From NCBI GenBank assembly GCA_021234155.1, contig JAJEKV010000056.1, forward strand, positions 4,325,330 through 4,389,329: a stretch of 64,000 nucleotides of DNA, written 5' to 3'. The notes under the pieces were generated by a model. It did not search any database and was not told where the DNA came from. It saw nothing but the letters and a program-made list of their open reading frames with translations. Source of the DNA: Isoetes taiwanensis (Eukaryota > Streptophyta > Lycopodiopsida > Isoetales > Isoetaceae). The translations under genes and the position numbers were made by a program. How positions within the stretch are numbered: position 1 is the first letter of the stretch; each line of letters starts with the position of its first letter. Positions 37,084 through 49,700 of this stretch are shown here, in pieces.

Positions 37084-37274
37084 GCACCGACCTAACTAAG
37101 TAACGGCTGTTATTAGTGGGCGGTGGGTGAACGGCTAATACTATTCTTAGTATCTACGTCATGTATTGACATCATTGAATGCAATTCCAATTTGCCTTTG
37201 TTTTGGGAGCTTGCGCTCTCGGATATTGGTGTGCATCCCCTTCTCTCCCTTTCTTGGTGCAACCTTGACAGTGA

Positions 37275-38525
37275 TCACATGTTGAAAATTAAAGTTAAAA
37301 ATCAATATACATAGTGACATGGCGGCGTCCTCTGCTTGCGGCCCAACATGGATTTCTTTGATTTTGGATGTTATCAGCTAGATTCTATATTATGCAGAAA
37401 GAGAGGTTCGGATCTCTCTGCAAACAGTGATACAAGTTTCGGGTTGCAGCCATCTGTTCTTAAACCGATCATGATAGCCAGGCCCTCACCAAAGCCTTAA
37501 TTTTTAGCAATAAATGGTGAAAAGTTGTGAAATTGGTGTGAAAATGGCTGCTGATTGGAGCGCTCAGGGAACTGCAAGTCGTAAATATGTACAAAGGAAT
37601 ATCTCAGATGACCTTCAAATGCTATCTCAATCACTTTGAATAGAGCCCCGTAACAGCGTAAGAAAGCTGGGAGGCTACAAAAATCAGGTCAGAATACGTC
37701 TGATGTTACAGGTTTGAATGCGCTTTGGTCTTAAATGCTGGTGTCTAGGAGGATGGAGTAGAAAAATCAAAATATGTCCTATATTTGAAGTACAAATATA
37801 ATTCTGCCATGTAAAACATGGATTTCATAAGTAATCCGGGATTCTGCCAGTTTCTTGACTACATTTGCAAATACAGATTAGACATGGCAATCAAAGAGTA
37901 AGACCGAGAAAAGGATGTGCATAGGCTATGATGTTTCTATTGTACAGGTTGGATTTGAAGTATAAAGGGGTAGCAGAAATAAGATAATGATGCTGCGCTC
38001 TTTAAGATAAGGAGTTGAAAACTTAAGAGCATTATGCTGACATGTTTGCAGTGGGATGGTTTTGGCCAGGTAGATTTATAGATGTTTAGGTAGTAGATAA
38101 TTAGCTCTGTCAATTGCTCCAGTATACTTTAATAGAAGATCTGCTTCCTAAGTGCTCGATTATAGTAGCTACATAGCCATGGCACTGAAGATTTAAGGTG
38201 CATTTAGGCTGCTACTGAGATACATGGTCTAATTAATAATACATGGAATAAAAATTATCCAGTTATATTGGGTTGCATATGGAAATGTTGCGGTAAGTAG
38301 CAGAATTTTATAACTAGCATATAAGATCATGCTGGAGTTCTTGATATGAAGGAATTAAGCTAAGGATTTTCTGAGATGAGAGATATGCAGATGGAAATTT
38401 ATAAACATGCTGGTTAACTTATAAAACTGGCTCTCAATGATTCCTTATATTGGTTAAAGTCTTTGTCTCAAGTTTGTGGTTTTTATGTCGTCCACATCCA
38501 ACAATCTTATCACATCAACCAGTGA
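37275..38525. other. Intergenic, nothing recognised
   Basis: AT-rich sequence without ORFs or repeats I can place. Confidence 0.45.
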
Positions 38526-38529
38526 ATGT

Positions 38530-38990
38530 AGATATCTAAACGAGGTGCACGCTGGACTACCACAGTCGTCGGATTCGTCAATCCTACGATCCAGATCGTA
38601 TGTTGGACCCCCTAAGCACCTCTCATTTCGCTTATAGTCATTTATGATTGGAGGCGCCTATGATTTTGAAATATGAAATACGATTTCGCCTAAGGTTTTG
38701 AGGGAATATCGAACTTCTATACGACTTTGCCTAAGATTTTAGAATATAAAATACGGGAGCTCGAACCTCTACCAAAATAATCCTCTACCAAAATAATTCA
38801 ATGTCTTAACTAAGATTACTTTAACCAATATACCCAGTGAGCTAATACGATTATTTTTTATCTTGAATCTATATTTTTTTATAACCACTTATTCGATTGT
38901 TTTAGGGATATATGGTTTATGGTTTCCGAAATTGTTATTTTTACATCCATATCAAAACCCCCTTGAACCCCATGTTATTTTGCTACATAT
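38530..38990 (-). repeat. Lone inverted copy of the tRNA-derived SINE-like unit
   Basis: Read on the minus strand it gives the same order as the 21.6-23.1 kb array: GGTGCACCTCGTTTAGATAT at its 3' side, an A-box-like TTAGCTCACTGG (38834-38845), a B-box GGTTCGAGCTCC and the AAACAAT...TAAAAAAATATAG segment 5' of the A box. It is more diverged and contains a short internal duplication (CCTCTACCAAAATAAT). It gives the full unit ends outside an array. Confidence 0.72.
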
Positions 38991-39764
38991 TCATAAATGT
39001 TATGCTAGAAGCTTGAGAGATAATTCAACGGGAATACGGATAAAGACAAAATTGGGTGCCGCAGACAATAAATTTGTATGTCTCGACGTGAAATATAAAA
39101 TCAAGAGAGTTAATACATGTTCTATTTACAAAATTTGTTGTTATCGATACAAGCTACCAAATTCCGTAGCATCTCTTAAATACTATTTCCACCATTGATC
39201 TGAACACCTTGACATTCTAGACAGGAGCAACTATGGGCATATGTTTCACTCTATCAATTAACTGAAATATGTGCATATCATTGTCTATCCTTAAGAAAGA
39301 GCAAACATCAGTTATCCTTTTTTCCTACTCCCATGTAAAAAGGGCAAACTTGGCAAAGGATAGCTTTCAAGACTGATGCATAAGCAGAAAATGGTGCCTT
39401 GGATGAGATAGGAAAAATCTTTCCTCATGACAAGAACATAGATGATCATGTAGACCAAGATAAATTGTGCAGTCGCATACATCTTGAGGTTAATGCACAT
39501 AACTGAGCCATGTTGATGAACCCATCTTGAGGTTAGTGCACATAACTGAGCTATGTTGATGAACCCTAATTCACCTGATTCCAATCCAGTAAAAGCTCAC
39601 GTGTAGCAATCTAAACTGGATAACTGAAAGTATGATTTCCACAATTAATTTGATGAAGCTTCTAAACTAAATCCTTCTTATTAGGTGAGAAAACATAGAT
39701 GAAGTTGGCTTCGGCTTAAATTTGTTATGGGCATCTAATTCTGTGTGTATGTTATGAGAGGGAT

Positions 39765-39935
39765 AACACCCTGAAATGAGGGTGTTATGCCCTATTATAA
39801 CAAACGAGGGCCATAACACCCTGGAATGAGGGTGTTATGCCCTATTATAACAAACGAGGGCCGGAGGCCCGAGTTTATTATAGTAGGGCATAACACCCGA
39901 GTTCTAGGGTGTTATCCGCCTTAACAACCTGGGCC
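39765..39935. repeat. Hairpin repeat with a duplicated left arm
   Basis: GGATAACACCCTGAAATGAG begins a segment of about 53 bp ending ACAAACGAGGGCC, and the segment is repeated once in tandem. It is followed by its inverted version (GGCCCGAGTTTATTATAGTA, ending GGGTGTTATCC). Each arm itself contains a TAACACCC/GGGTGTTA hairpin. It looks like a small foldback/MITE unit. Confidence 0.75.
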
Positions 39936-39939
39936 CGAG

Positions 39940-41010
39940 AGTTTTTTAGTGGTTATGTGGTAGTTTTATGGGGTTTTCATAACAAGCTAGGTGTTTATAG
40001 CCATTTTGGCATAACAAACTATTTTTAATGTGTTAGTGGTGGGTAACACTCTTGCAACCAACGGTTGAGATCTGATCTCAGCCTTTAAACTTGAGGGCCA
40101 GGTTGTTAAGGAAATAGAAGGCTTACATAGGTTGAGGATATTACATCAGAAAACCAGAAAACGGACCTGAGAACCAGAAAACGGACCTGAGAGGTGAAAA
40201 CTTTATTGGCTACGCTCAAAACTTCCCTTATGTTTACATCTGGCTATGCTTCCAATTTCGACTCCCACTCTCAATGAAATGATTGCAGGAGCTAGGAATA
40301 TCCTTTCTACATGGAAAACTTTGCAGCCAATGATGATAAAGACCTAATGATCTGCCTCTTCCTTTAATCGAGCAGCTTGGCCACATTATATTTAGAGGGA
40401 TAAAACAGTGGTGACAGTACGTGCGTAGTGTGGTGCAGCATATTGGTGCATCATATTCTCTATTGGCAGCTCAAAATGGAAGATGAAAATAAAGATATGG
40501 CATTGTGGCAAATTCGTAGCGCTTTGACACCTTATTTTCATGGCCTATCCATTCCAAGGACTCTTCTGGCCTATCCATTCCAAGGATTCTTCGCCTTGAA
40601 GCCTTGAAGAAGAGACAATGCAATTGCCTACACTGGGTACTTCATAATGCTTTCAACCAATGATAACACCGAATATAATGCTCATAGTTTGGATACACAA
40701 GACCTTAGTAAAAGTTGGCAATTGCAACAGCCAAACTCTACGTCCATTTAGTTTCACTCAAAATCGTTACTGTCATGACCAACCGTTATCCTGCAGTCTT
40801 TAATGAGTGACAATCTACACGACTTGAGCAAGCATATGATATCATGTACATCCATTTAAACAGGTTATTACACACACTATGATCAAATGTGGCTGAACCA
40901 AGCAGGTATTCTGAACAACTGAATATTGTAGTATGCTTAAATGCAGCTGAAACCAGAAGAGAAGAGAAACCCATTTCACTTGGAGTTGGAAACAATTCTT
41001 TTGTAAGCAT
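39940..41010. other. Sequence downstream of the F-box/LRR gene
   Basis: No ORF recognised. A 22-bp direct repeat beginning GAAAACGGACCTGAGA lies near 40158-40195. The part near 41000 should include the 3' UTR of the minus-strand F-box/LRR gene. Confidence 0.4.
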
Positions 41011-41017
41011 GTTTTCT

Positions 41018-42665
41018 CTAACTTAGAACCACCTTGCATCCACAAGGAAATTTCATGGCTGCAACGGCTTCTACCGTGGCTGTGATGTGAGGACAGTATT
41101 TGGCTTCCAATAGCTTGAGGTTCTTACAGGCTGCAGCAATTTTTGATAAACCTACATTAGTTATATTTGGACAATTGTTGAGTAAGATTTCCCTCATGCA
41201 TAACATATCATTTGGAATCTTCTGCATTGCATGATCACTGATGCTTGAACAGTTTTGCAAATCAAGTTTCTCTAAAATGTTGCAATGAGAAAAAAGTAAT
41301 GACACTGCTTCATCTGTAAGATGTGTACACCATTCCAAATGCAAGTTCCTGATTGAATGGCCACACCTTATAGCAATGCTTTTAACAGAAGTGTCTGTAA
41401 TGTCTCTGCATCCTCCAAGCATTATTTCTTCAAGAATTTTACAGTTTTGTGCAATCATGGTAATAGAACCGTCAGTAACTTTCGAACAATCAGATAAGGA
41501 AATGCTTTTAAGAAGCTGACAACCATTTGCCAAACTCAGGACACCCACATCACTGACCTTAACACACTTACTAAGATCCAGCTTCTCCAGTTTGCTGCAA
41601 GCATGTGAAAGACATGATAACCCCTTGTCAGTAACCATAACACAGCTACGCAAGCCTAACGAATGCAAGTCGTTACAGCATCTTGAAATTGCCTCAAGGG
41701 CCTTATCCGACACAGATTTGCAGCAGTTTATCTGTAGCCCAAGAAGCCTTGGGCATCCTTTAACAAGACTCTCTACCCCTTCATCAGTAATCTTTCTGCA
41801 ATCTGATATGTCCACCCAGCGTAAAGCAGGCAGCCCCTTCCCAAGGGAAACAAGCCCCATATTTGTTATTCCTGCATTAGTTTTTAACAATTACATATTA
41901 AGAAACTTACATTAAATACAGAAAGATGACAAGATTGTGTTGTTGCAAATGTCAATTTAGGGCGGAAACAAATATGTGTAATGTTCTAAACTCATGTTAG
42001 CATCAGACGTCGTGCTATGAGCTTGATCAGACGACAGAGATTTAGCAGGACAGCCTATATGCATTTTTAGAGAGAAAAAATTCTAGTTATAAGAAACCTA
42101 TATGATAGTTAAGCCATGCACGTCTTCCTGCTTCATTTATATTTTTCCTCAATACCCTATTTAATTTACTTTGTTCTGCACTCGATAGGAGCTAACTCAT
42201 TGACGTAAATGGAAAATGGAAATGCCCACCTTTACATTGTTTCAAGTTAATGCGCTCCAAATTGACAAAGCTGCGGGCTATGATATCCATATCAGCATCG
42301 CTAACACCAGGAAAGTATGATCGAGTAATATTTTGAGAAAAATCAAGCTCTACCAGGCTTGTAAAGCGTGCTGCAAGACGCTGGAGCATATGCGGACCTG
42401 CACGAACACCCATCTTGCGCCTCTCGCTACTCTGGATCATAAGCCAGCGCTTACAAACCAACCCATATGTGTTTTTCTCATCCTGAGTTTTAAGTTTGGC
42501 CAAAATTGCTCTAAGGCTGTCATCGGTGAGCACATTATTGATGCAAACAGGGCCAGAAGAATGATAAATCTCCGGAGCTTCTGCAAAGCATTGATCCACA
42601 GGTTCGAGCTCCTCCGGAGCCATAGCCGCCCGGGCGCCAAGGAAGCACAGGCCGGGCCCTGTCAA
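41018..42665 (-). CDS. F-box/LRR-repeat protein, two exons, intact
   Basis: Exon 1 is 42665-42230 and exon 2 is 41871-41018, joined in frame at a GT-AG intron (K-G codon split) to give 429 residues. An F-box-like region (VLTDDSLRAILAKLKTQDEK, then YGLVCKRWLMIQSSERRK) lies at about residues 45-85. After that come GPHMLQRLAARFTSLVELD and about eleven Cys-containing leucine-rich repeats of about 26 residues (pattern LxxLxLxxCxxITDxGL). The family supplies substrate-recognition subunits of SCF (Skp1-Cullin-F-box) ubiquitin ligases. The architecture and opening repeats resemble Arabidopsis At5g23340 (about 405 residues). A second in-frame ATG at 42623 (MAPEELE) could be the real start. This is the best-supported host gene in the window. 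The substrate cannot be read from sequence. Confidence 0.9.
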
Positions 42666-42679
42666 AGCCTCACATGAAG

Positions 42680-43095
42680 CTGATTGGTTGAGGGGTCACA
42701 TTAACAAACAATAAAATACAGATATTTGTAAGCTTCAATGGTTGCCGAGTATGCAAAATGCTCTTTACCTACCAATAAGTTCAATCGGCAAAATATAGAT
42801 ACTTTGTATGCCTCGAAAATCCTCTCTGCCTAAATCCGAATTCAAGTACGAATTCATATTGCTCAAGTTCGCACTACCACATTTTGTTTATTCTTTTGCT
42901 TGTTTATTCTTTTGGTTTGGGGTGTATTATCGTTTGGGGTGTCTAATATTTTTTCTAGACCATCCGATGGTGGCATATGTCAGAGCATATGCCATGGGGT
43001 GAAATTCCAGCCCTTAAGTGCAAGTCAAGATAGGGTCAAATCCCCTATATTTGACCTACCCCTACGATGCAACCAAACCATTGAATAAATATAAT
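42680..43095. other. Upstream region of the F-box/LRR gene
   Basis: AT-rich and non-coding; it should contain the 5' UTR and promoter. A short hairpin GGCATATG...CATATGCC lies near 42972-42993. Confidence 0.4.
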
Positions 43096-43131
43096 ATCTC
43101 AAATTTGGAAGTCTGACCAAACAAGTAGAGC

Positions 43132-43178
43132 CTGGGGAATCGAACCCCAGATATCCAATGCCCATGCCTTACCTGGCA
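43132..43178 (-). other. tRNA-like fragment (probable SINE head or tRNA relic)
   Basis: The minus strand reads a perfect T arm CTGGGGTTCGATTCCCCAG (43150-43132) with a canonical B box. A D-arm-like TGCCAGGTAAGGCATG lies upstream. There is no convincing acceptor stem, so it is not called as a functional tRNA. Confidence 0.4.
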
Positions 43179-43179
43179 G

Positions 43180-44405
43180 AAAATGAGCCCCAGCCGAGTT
43201 TAATCGGTAATACCACAATGCCAGGTTTGAAGAACACCTGCTCAACAACACCGGATTTGCAGAACACTTGCTCAAGAAGCCACCCAAATCCTGCACAAAA
43301 AAACTTTGAATCAGTTGGACATTTCCCTAAGAGCTCCATGGAGACAAATAGTGATGTAAAGGCAGAAACAAGCAGAGAACCTTGGAACAGACTCAAGAAG
43401 CAAAGCTTCTGAAACAAGCTGCGAAGCTTCTGAAGGAAAACGATGGGAAAACCGTGCGAAATAATGGCATAACCTTGCGAAAACCTCAAGACTTGTTCAA
43501 AAATGTGCAAGACCTGCGGGGAGAGCTCATATCCAGATCTGTCAAACTAGTTAGGATTATGTGATTGCCCCAGCGAAATCCCAAAGCTAAACAAAGCCCA
43601 ACAAGACTTCCATGGCAACCTGCATCAGCTGCTCCATGCATCAGTGACTTCTGGCCCCAAATCTATGCTTGTGTAACCCCCGGCAATGACTCTTCTTCAA
43701 ATTTTCCAGATGTTTCAGGATGCCAGCACATTAGAACAGAAAGCCTTTGCGCCTGCATGCTCCACGCTCTTGGCGACCACTGCAGAAAGCATAACGAAGA
43801 TGCCCTTCCACGCAGAAACCAAAATATGGAAAACTAAGCTTCATACCTGGATAAAGACGGCCTGCTTCTTGTGGGAGCGCTATAGCACGTTTTTTAAATG
43901 ACAAAGATTCTAACCCAAAATACACTAAAAGCAAGCAACAAAAAAAGAAAACGACCCGCCATAGCTGCCACAGTTCCTATAGAAGCGCCATAGCCGTCAT
44001 AGCCGCCATAACCGCCTGCTGCATCGACATCCTTTGAGCCTAAACGCCAGAGAAATAAAATCCCAAATTCGATTCTTCTATTTCGAATCCACAGTGCCAC
44101 CGTCAGCATTTACGGTATTCTTATACGAATACCATCCAAAACCTTTGACAATCTTAGGTTATAAAGATACGGTCTCTGATTTCGGCAAGATTATTACTAG
44201 AGTATATGATTTTAATCCTTCTGTATTATCTTCTTATATTATAATGTTTTTATGCAAGTAATGGACCACGCCCTAAATAGGACGGGTTTTATTCATTGAC
44301 GCCACGTGGCAACATCTTGACCTTTCCTTCCAACATACCTTTTCTTAGGTTTTTTTTTTACGGCTGGAATCCTCGGGGTGTTGTTGCGATGCATGTTGTT
44401 TCTAA
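43180..44405. other. Unassigned stretch with small coding-like patches
   Basis: A minus-strand patch at about 43960-44045 follows a possible acceptor (GGCGTTTAG) and reads DVDAAGGYGGYDGYGAS, a Gly/Tyr-rich motif common in RNA-binding proteins. It may be a captured exon. The plus-strand frames at 43.16-43.84 kb are not recognisable. No complete gene is supported. Confidence 0.3.
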
Positions 44406-44513
44406 CTTGCATGCAGATCGGGCTTTGCAATAGCCCAATATAAAATTATAATAAGCATGCAGATCAGGCTCTGCAATAGCCCAATATAAAATTATAATAA
44501 TAATAATAATCAT
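44405..44513. repeat. 52-bp tandem duplication plus (ATA)n
   Basis: GCATGCAGATCGGGCTTTGC through AATATAAAATTATAATAA occurs twice, and the second copy runs into a short (ATA)n tract. Confidence 0.85.
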
Positions 44514-45070
44514 TTCTAGCGGTTTAGGCTTCCTCAGCTATGGCGGAGCGGTAAGGTCTGCAATAGCCATCGAGGCATCACCATCCGGTTCAAGGCACCA
44601 TTCGCTTCTTCAAATTCGGCTTCACACCACACTATGGATGATTCATATATGAATCCACAGGGCCGAATTCATGCCTGAGTGGCTTTCTAGTTGATGTTCC
44701 TCACGGCTGCAAGGCAATCCGTTGCTGCGTTGGCTTCTAAGGTGCTTTTGCTAACCCCAGGCTTTAATCTTCATTAAGCATGAGTTTACCTTCTGTGTGT
44801 TTGCTCTGAAGGCATCACCCTACTATACCAGCCACTGTGATAAGAACATTAAAGGTTTTCACCAGCAAAATATCCAGAGCTCAAGACAACAATCTACAGT
44901 TTGGATTCGCCCCACATCTCCTCTTTGACATTTCTCTTTGTAGGAAATCGAAGCAGGGGGATTGCAAGAATGGATTTATGATCAGAGCATGGGTCATGTG
45001 GGAGGATTTAATGAGATAAAAGGCTTCCAGAGTCAGTACATAGCCTCAGAACTGGATGTTGCAGTAGCAA
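44514..45070. other. Unassigned stretch
   Basis: No supported gene. A plus-strand frame at 44837-45019 is open but unrecognised. Confidence 0.35.
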
Positions 45071-45076
45071 TACAAA

Positions 45077-45440
45077 AGCAAGGGAGGTTTTGGCACTGAT
45101 CCGAAAAGGTCATGTTCTTATAAAAGACAAGGTATCTAGTTTATCAGCATTTTATTCAGAGCATGATCCTTTTCTTCAATTGTTGTAATGTGTGATATGC
45201 AAGAAAAATATCCCGATAGTTACTTGCATTGCATTATTTTATATTTGAAATTGTTATGCAAGGGAGGTTTTGGCACTGATCCAGAAAGGTCATGTTCTTA
45301 CAAAAGACAGGGTATCTGGTTTATCAGCATTTTATTCAGAGCATGATCCTTTTCTTCAATTGTTGTAATGTTTGATATGCAGGAAAAATATTCCGATAGT
45401 TACTTGCATTGCATTATTTTATACTTGAAATTGTTATGCA
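45077..45440. repeat. 181-bp tandem duplication
   Basis: The segment starting GCAAGGGAGGTTTTGGCACT (about 45078) and ending TTGAAATTGTTATGCA is repeated at about 45259 with roughly ten substitutions. Confidence 0.9.
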
Positions 45441-45884
45441 GTTAAGATGAGAAGGCAACGATGGGTTACTTGGATGATCATTACACACATTCGAGTTCCT
45501 AAGGTCATTTTAATATCCTGTTGGTTAAGAATATTAATGCATTCAACTATTCAAATATATAGCATAATAACAAGGAGTTTTTTTTTGTATTTTTGTACGG
45601 TTTTTGCTATGGTTTTTATATGATTTGATGGGCGTATTTTGCGAGGCATACTAATCAGTACTTCTAGAGTGCACCTCATATTTTTTTCTTAAAATCCATA
45701 TCTTCAGTGGTTTACCCCTTTTTATTTTTATTTCCATGATTTATTTAAAATTTACCCTCATTTTTTTGTTTCTATGATTTAATTAAAAGTGGTCTGCATG
45801 CAGGGCTCGAGCCCTGTTACTTTAGGGTTAGCTGCAGGCATAAGCAAAGCAGTAGTGATGCTGTCGAAATTCGAATATGCAGCA

Positions 45885-46195
45885 AGGAATTTCTTCCTCG
45901 GTTCGTGAAGACTTGGAGCAACCTCTCAACTATGCAAGGAATTATTTGGCAGATATTCTTGAGCCTTGCATTCAACGGGTATCGGGCAAACAAAAGGAAG
46001 TTGGGAGTGCAAGCTGGTTGTGGAAAATATAATTTTCGAAAGCATAGAGAAGTCTTATGCCTGCGATATGGCAGAAGGGTATGGCCAAGATTTTTACTCT
46101 TTGGTTGTGTTGGACGGTTGCATAATGCTGTTGTCGAACCAGGATAAGGCTCTAGTTAGTTCCCTCACTTATTACCAACATGCAAATTACTAGTA
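45885..46195 (+). pseudogene. Possible DUF247-like gene fragment, frameshifted
   Basis: One frame reads [20 protein letters not shown], and after a frame change the sequence reads [20 protein letters not shown] and DFYSLVVLDGCIMLL, ending at 46193. The VLDGC motif after a helical stretch recalls the plant DUF247 family. The assignment is by eye on a short segment. Neither end of the gene is present. Confidence 0.3.
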
Positions 46196-46358
46196 CCTTG
46201 CTTTCAAATTAGACAACTATGGCACAATCTACTTCGATTTTTCCCTTTCTCATTTTTCTGCTTTGCTTCCTCTAGAAGCTCGGGTTCCAAAATCAGGTAA
46301 GATACTATTTCTTTATTTTTTTTTATTTTTTTTATTTATTGACATAATCTGATATAAA

Positions 46359-46775
46359 ATGATCATTTTGTTTGTCCCTTGCCACAGCCTCAAAACTATT
46401 GGAATAGTTGTTGCTGGGGTTTTTTTGCTCATAGCAACATGCATAATTTTACTTCATTCGGACTTGGTTGTGGTGGATGATATTGGAAAGCTATGGGGAA
46501 CCACTCTGGGTTCTGATACAATCGGAGTGCCAGAATATTGTTATGTAAATGTGACCAAATATTTCACAGACTCTTTCTGGTCCAGCAAATCTCTACCAAG
46601 CATATTCAAAGAAAGAAAACCCTGCTGCTTCAACATGGGAGTAATGGTGATGGATCTGGCGAAATGGAGGCAAGAAAAGTATACCAGAGCATCAGAGAAT
46701 TGGCTTAATCACTGGGTTCGAATCCCAAGCTCTGGAACTAACAATGGTCAGTATTTGTTTCTATTATCTTGTTAG
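46359..46775 (+). pseudogene. Galacturonosyltransferase-like (GATL, GT8 family) fragment
   Basis: The open frame contains SDLVVVDDIGKLWGTTLGSD, PEYCYVNVTKYFTDSFW, FKERKPCCFNMGVMVMDLAK and WRQEKYTRASENW in the order seen in the catalytic domain of plant GATL proteins, Golgi enzymes of pectin/xylan synthesis. The family's metal-binding DSD is HSD here. The fragment covers only about 100 of the usual 350 residues, and the preceding hydrophobic stretch (VVAGVFLLIATCIILL) does not belong to the family at this position. GATL genes are usually intronless, so this is most likely a relic or captured fragment. Confidence 0.68.
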
Positions 46776-46779
46776 AGTA

Positions 46780-49700
46780 GTATTTTATGAACAAGATGCC
46801 ACTATAGTGCAGGAAAAAAACCTTGTGAACGAAATTGAGCATCATCATGGCTGCTTTACCTGTAAACCCATAGCGCAGAGCACCGCTGAGAGAGACATGA
46901 ATGTGAGATTGCAAGTGTAATCAATGAGGGCATGTGCAACCGGTCTTAAGGCAGTCAGGCTCACTTGAGCAGTGTCTTGCCAAGCAAAAGAGCTAGAAAT
47001 TGAATGTGTTGAGTTGCCAACATCTTCATAGATGTCACACGTCAGATTGTTATTGGATTGTTATTGGATAGACCTGATTCATGATGCCCACTTTGGTTGG
47101 AAGATTTGGTTGTCTCGATCCTTCGCAAATACTGCATTTCAGTTGTGTGGCTGAAGGAAAACATTTGTTCTTACTATCAAATGAAGCACAAACATCAACA
47201 CCATTGTGTTGTTGAAGTGAGTGAGGCATGATCTTTGATGGCTACATCTACAGCAGTAACAAAAAAATAGACAGAGCAGCATGGTCACTTGCAGTACTTC
47301 TGCATAGCCTTGCTGTCATTATTTTGTCCAACCAAAAGCAGGCCAAGTTGCGCTTGCAACTCGCATGAAAAACCAAAGAAGCAATTAGGTTGTTGTTTAT
47401 ACATTGATCAACTAATACATGATTTTTTAAGATTCTCAAACAAGAGAAAGCATATTTAGGAATTTTGTAAAGCTTTTTAGCAATTGGGCTGAAAAAGCTC
47501 TATTTTATTTGTAGTTATGGGGAAGGCACATCTTGTTGTATTGCTTGTTGTATTGCTTATTAGGTACGCAACTTAGTCATACTTATTCCTCATATTCATC
47601 ATCCAATGTGCTTATACAATTACCTCGGAACATAATCTTTTCGTTGCATTCACTACACAATTCCTAAGGCCCTTAAAGTTTACCTATGTTTTCTTTTTGT
47701 TAGGGCCTGAAGGGCCCAATTTTTTTTTTATTTTTTTATTTTTATTTTATAACAATCCACATAACTACCATTAACATCAATTAATACAAGCCATTGCACC
47801 TAACACATTTAAATTAAAATCCCCATGAAACCCTCTTTCATTTGGGTGCATATTCACAGGGGGGTTACGTAGGGCAGTGAGAGCCCCTAAAAACTTACAA
47901 TACATGTACAAAATTAACACCATTAAGTACATTCCCTCAAACCTTATAGTATTATATACAAAAACTTGTAAAGTTATACCCCATAAACGAGGATCGCTAT
48001 GTATGGTCCAGATCAAGGAATAAAGGGCAAATATGCCCATCCGGCCTCGGTGCCCAGAGTAAACCCTCGTGTGAATATGCAGCCACTGATATAGCAACAA
48101 ACAAGGCCATATGATGGCTGCAGATACATTTTATGGCATGTAGGTTTTGGAACATCTGATTTACATATTTGTCATGGAGTCATGTTAGCTACGCAGTTTT
48201 TTAAATAGTTGGAAAAGCTATGTTGTGATAACATGACCATTCACATTGTGGTTGTTCTGTTTTCTTTTTGTAAAGAATGCCAGGCAGCAGGCACCTTACG
48301 GGCACCTTACAGCTGCATTATTATCTTCGCAGGAATGAATTTTCAAAGAATAAGGAGGTTTTTATTGTTTTAAATAAATTAATGAACTGGCACAGCTTAA
48401 AGACCACATTTCATTAGAAGCCTACAAGGCAAAGTAGATTAGAAGAGAATGAGCTTTTGGGAATGTGATGACTGGAGTGGTTTAAAATTGAGAAAGAAAT
48501 AATCATATAGCAAGGAGAAAGATTTTGAAGTCTTAATATAAAGAAGCAGAATGAATAATCAAATACTATTACATGTTACAGTACCCTCATGTGGTTCAGA
48601 AACTGAAGGCTTGATTATCGAGTACAGAAATGCAAGTTCCACTTCCGGTGCCAAAGAGATTTGTAAATTTAGCATTTCATTTATCTCTGATTCTGTTGTC
48701 CCGTTTATCTCTGATTCAGATTTAGAGGCAAAACAAAATGATGGAGGAAAAGTCCAGCAGTTGAGAACTGTTCAAGTGCCCTCTTAACTCGCAACGCTCT
48801 TCCACCAATTAATCTATTATCTCCCACTTATATGTTTCTTACGTTGACTAATAAAAGTGCCCTCTTAACTCTCACCTGTTTGGGTTTCTTATCGTGACCC
48901 ATGGTCGTATTTATATTGCCTTCGCGTTATTAAGGAGAGTACAAGTTATGTTTGCATTCATAAATTGCTTCTTAAGGTTTGTGCTATCACATGCCCTTAT
49001 ATTTGGCAACAATTCACTATGGCTTAAATTATATTGCCTTGGCATATACTTACTATCACACACTATAGCCAATAAATGTATTCTAACTCCACCTAAATGT
49101 TGTGGAGAATGGATCAATAAACTTGGAGAGGTTACTTGAATGAGTGTCGCAAGAGGCACTTATGATAAAGTCTTATACGCATGTGGTGAACGGATCATAA
49201 ACTCCCCGAGATTATTTGAATGAACATAGAGAGATTATTTGAATGAACGTCGCAAAAGGCCCCTACGTAAAGTCTTGAACACTTGGAAAGTAAATATGGA
49301 AGTAGGTTTCTCCGATTTCTCCATTGTTAAGGTTTCCAAGCTATGCCCAGCAACGAGTATATATTATAATGTTTTAGTGTGTCCGTTGTCCATCGCGCCC
49401 TAAATCTGACGACCCAGATTTTACCTGTGAGTTTGAAGGTCGGATATTGCTTCTTCCCGATCCAGAACACCCTTTGAATCGATCTGGAGACAAGTTAGGG
49501 TTTGAATCCATACACTGGCGCCTAGATCTTTCCCAATTAAACCAAATATGCTTAGATGTTTTGCCAAGATTATGCTTTGGCAATGGCGATGTCCTCATCA
49601 GCCAACATCGGACCCTGTAAAAGCTTCGGATTTGGCCCTGCCTTCTCTTCCTAGAATGCTCGAAAATGTCTGGTATTTGTGGCTTTTGCTACCCTATCCT

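Larger units (their letters stand above)
35480..37270 (+). mobile_element. Copia-like LTR element, gag only, with a TRIM inserted
   Basis: The left LTR (35480-35726) and right LTR (37062-37270) share about 200 bp at very high identity, including TAACGGCTGTTATTAGTGGG and GGAGCTTGCGCTCTCGG, and both end in CCTTGACA. The left LTR starts TG and is 38 bp longer. A perfect initiator-Met primer site TGGTATCAGAGC follows the left LTR (35727-35738). The flanking duplication is GTGA (35476-35479 and 37271-37274). Inside is a broken gag and no protease, integrase or RT, so it depends on other elements. High LTR identity suggests a fairly recent insertion. Confidence 0.82.

Noticed and set aside
43132-43178. 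Functional tRNA gene on the minus strand
   Set aside because: The T arm is perfect, but there is no matching acceptor stem or convincing anticodon arm. It is kept only as a tRNA-like fragment.
44537-44598. Another tRNA-like segment (TGGCGGAGCGGTAAGG and CCGGTTCAAGGC)
   Set aside because: A- and B-box resemblance only; no repeat copy, arms or duplication found in the window.
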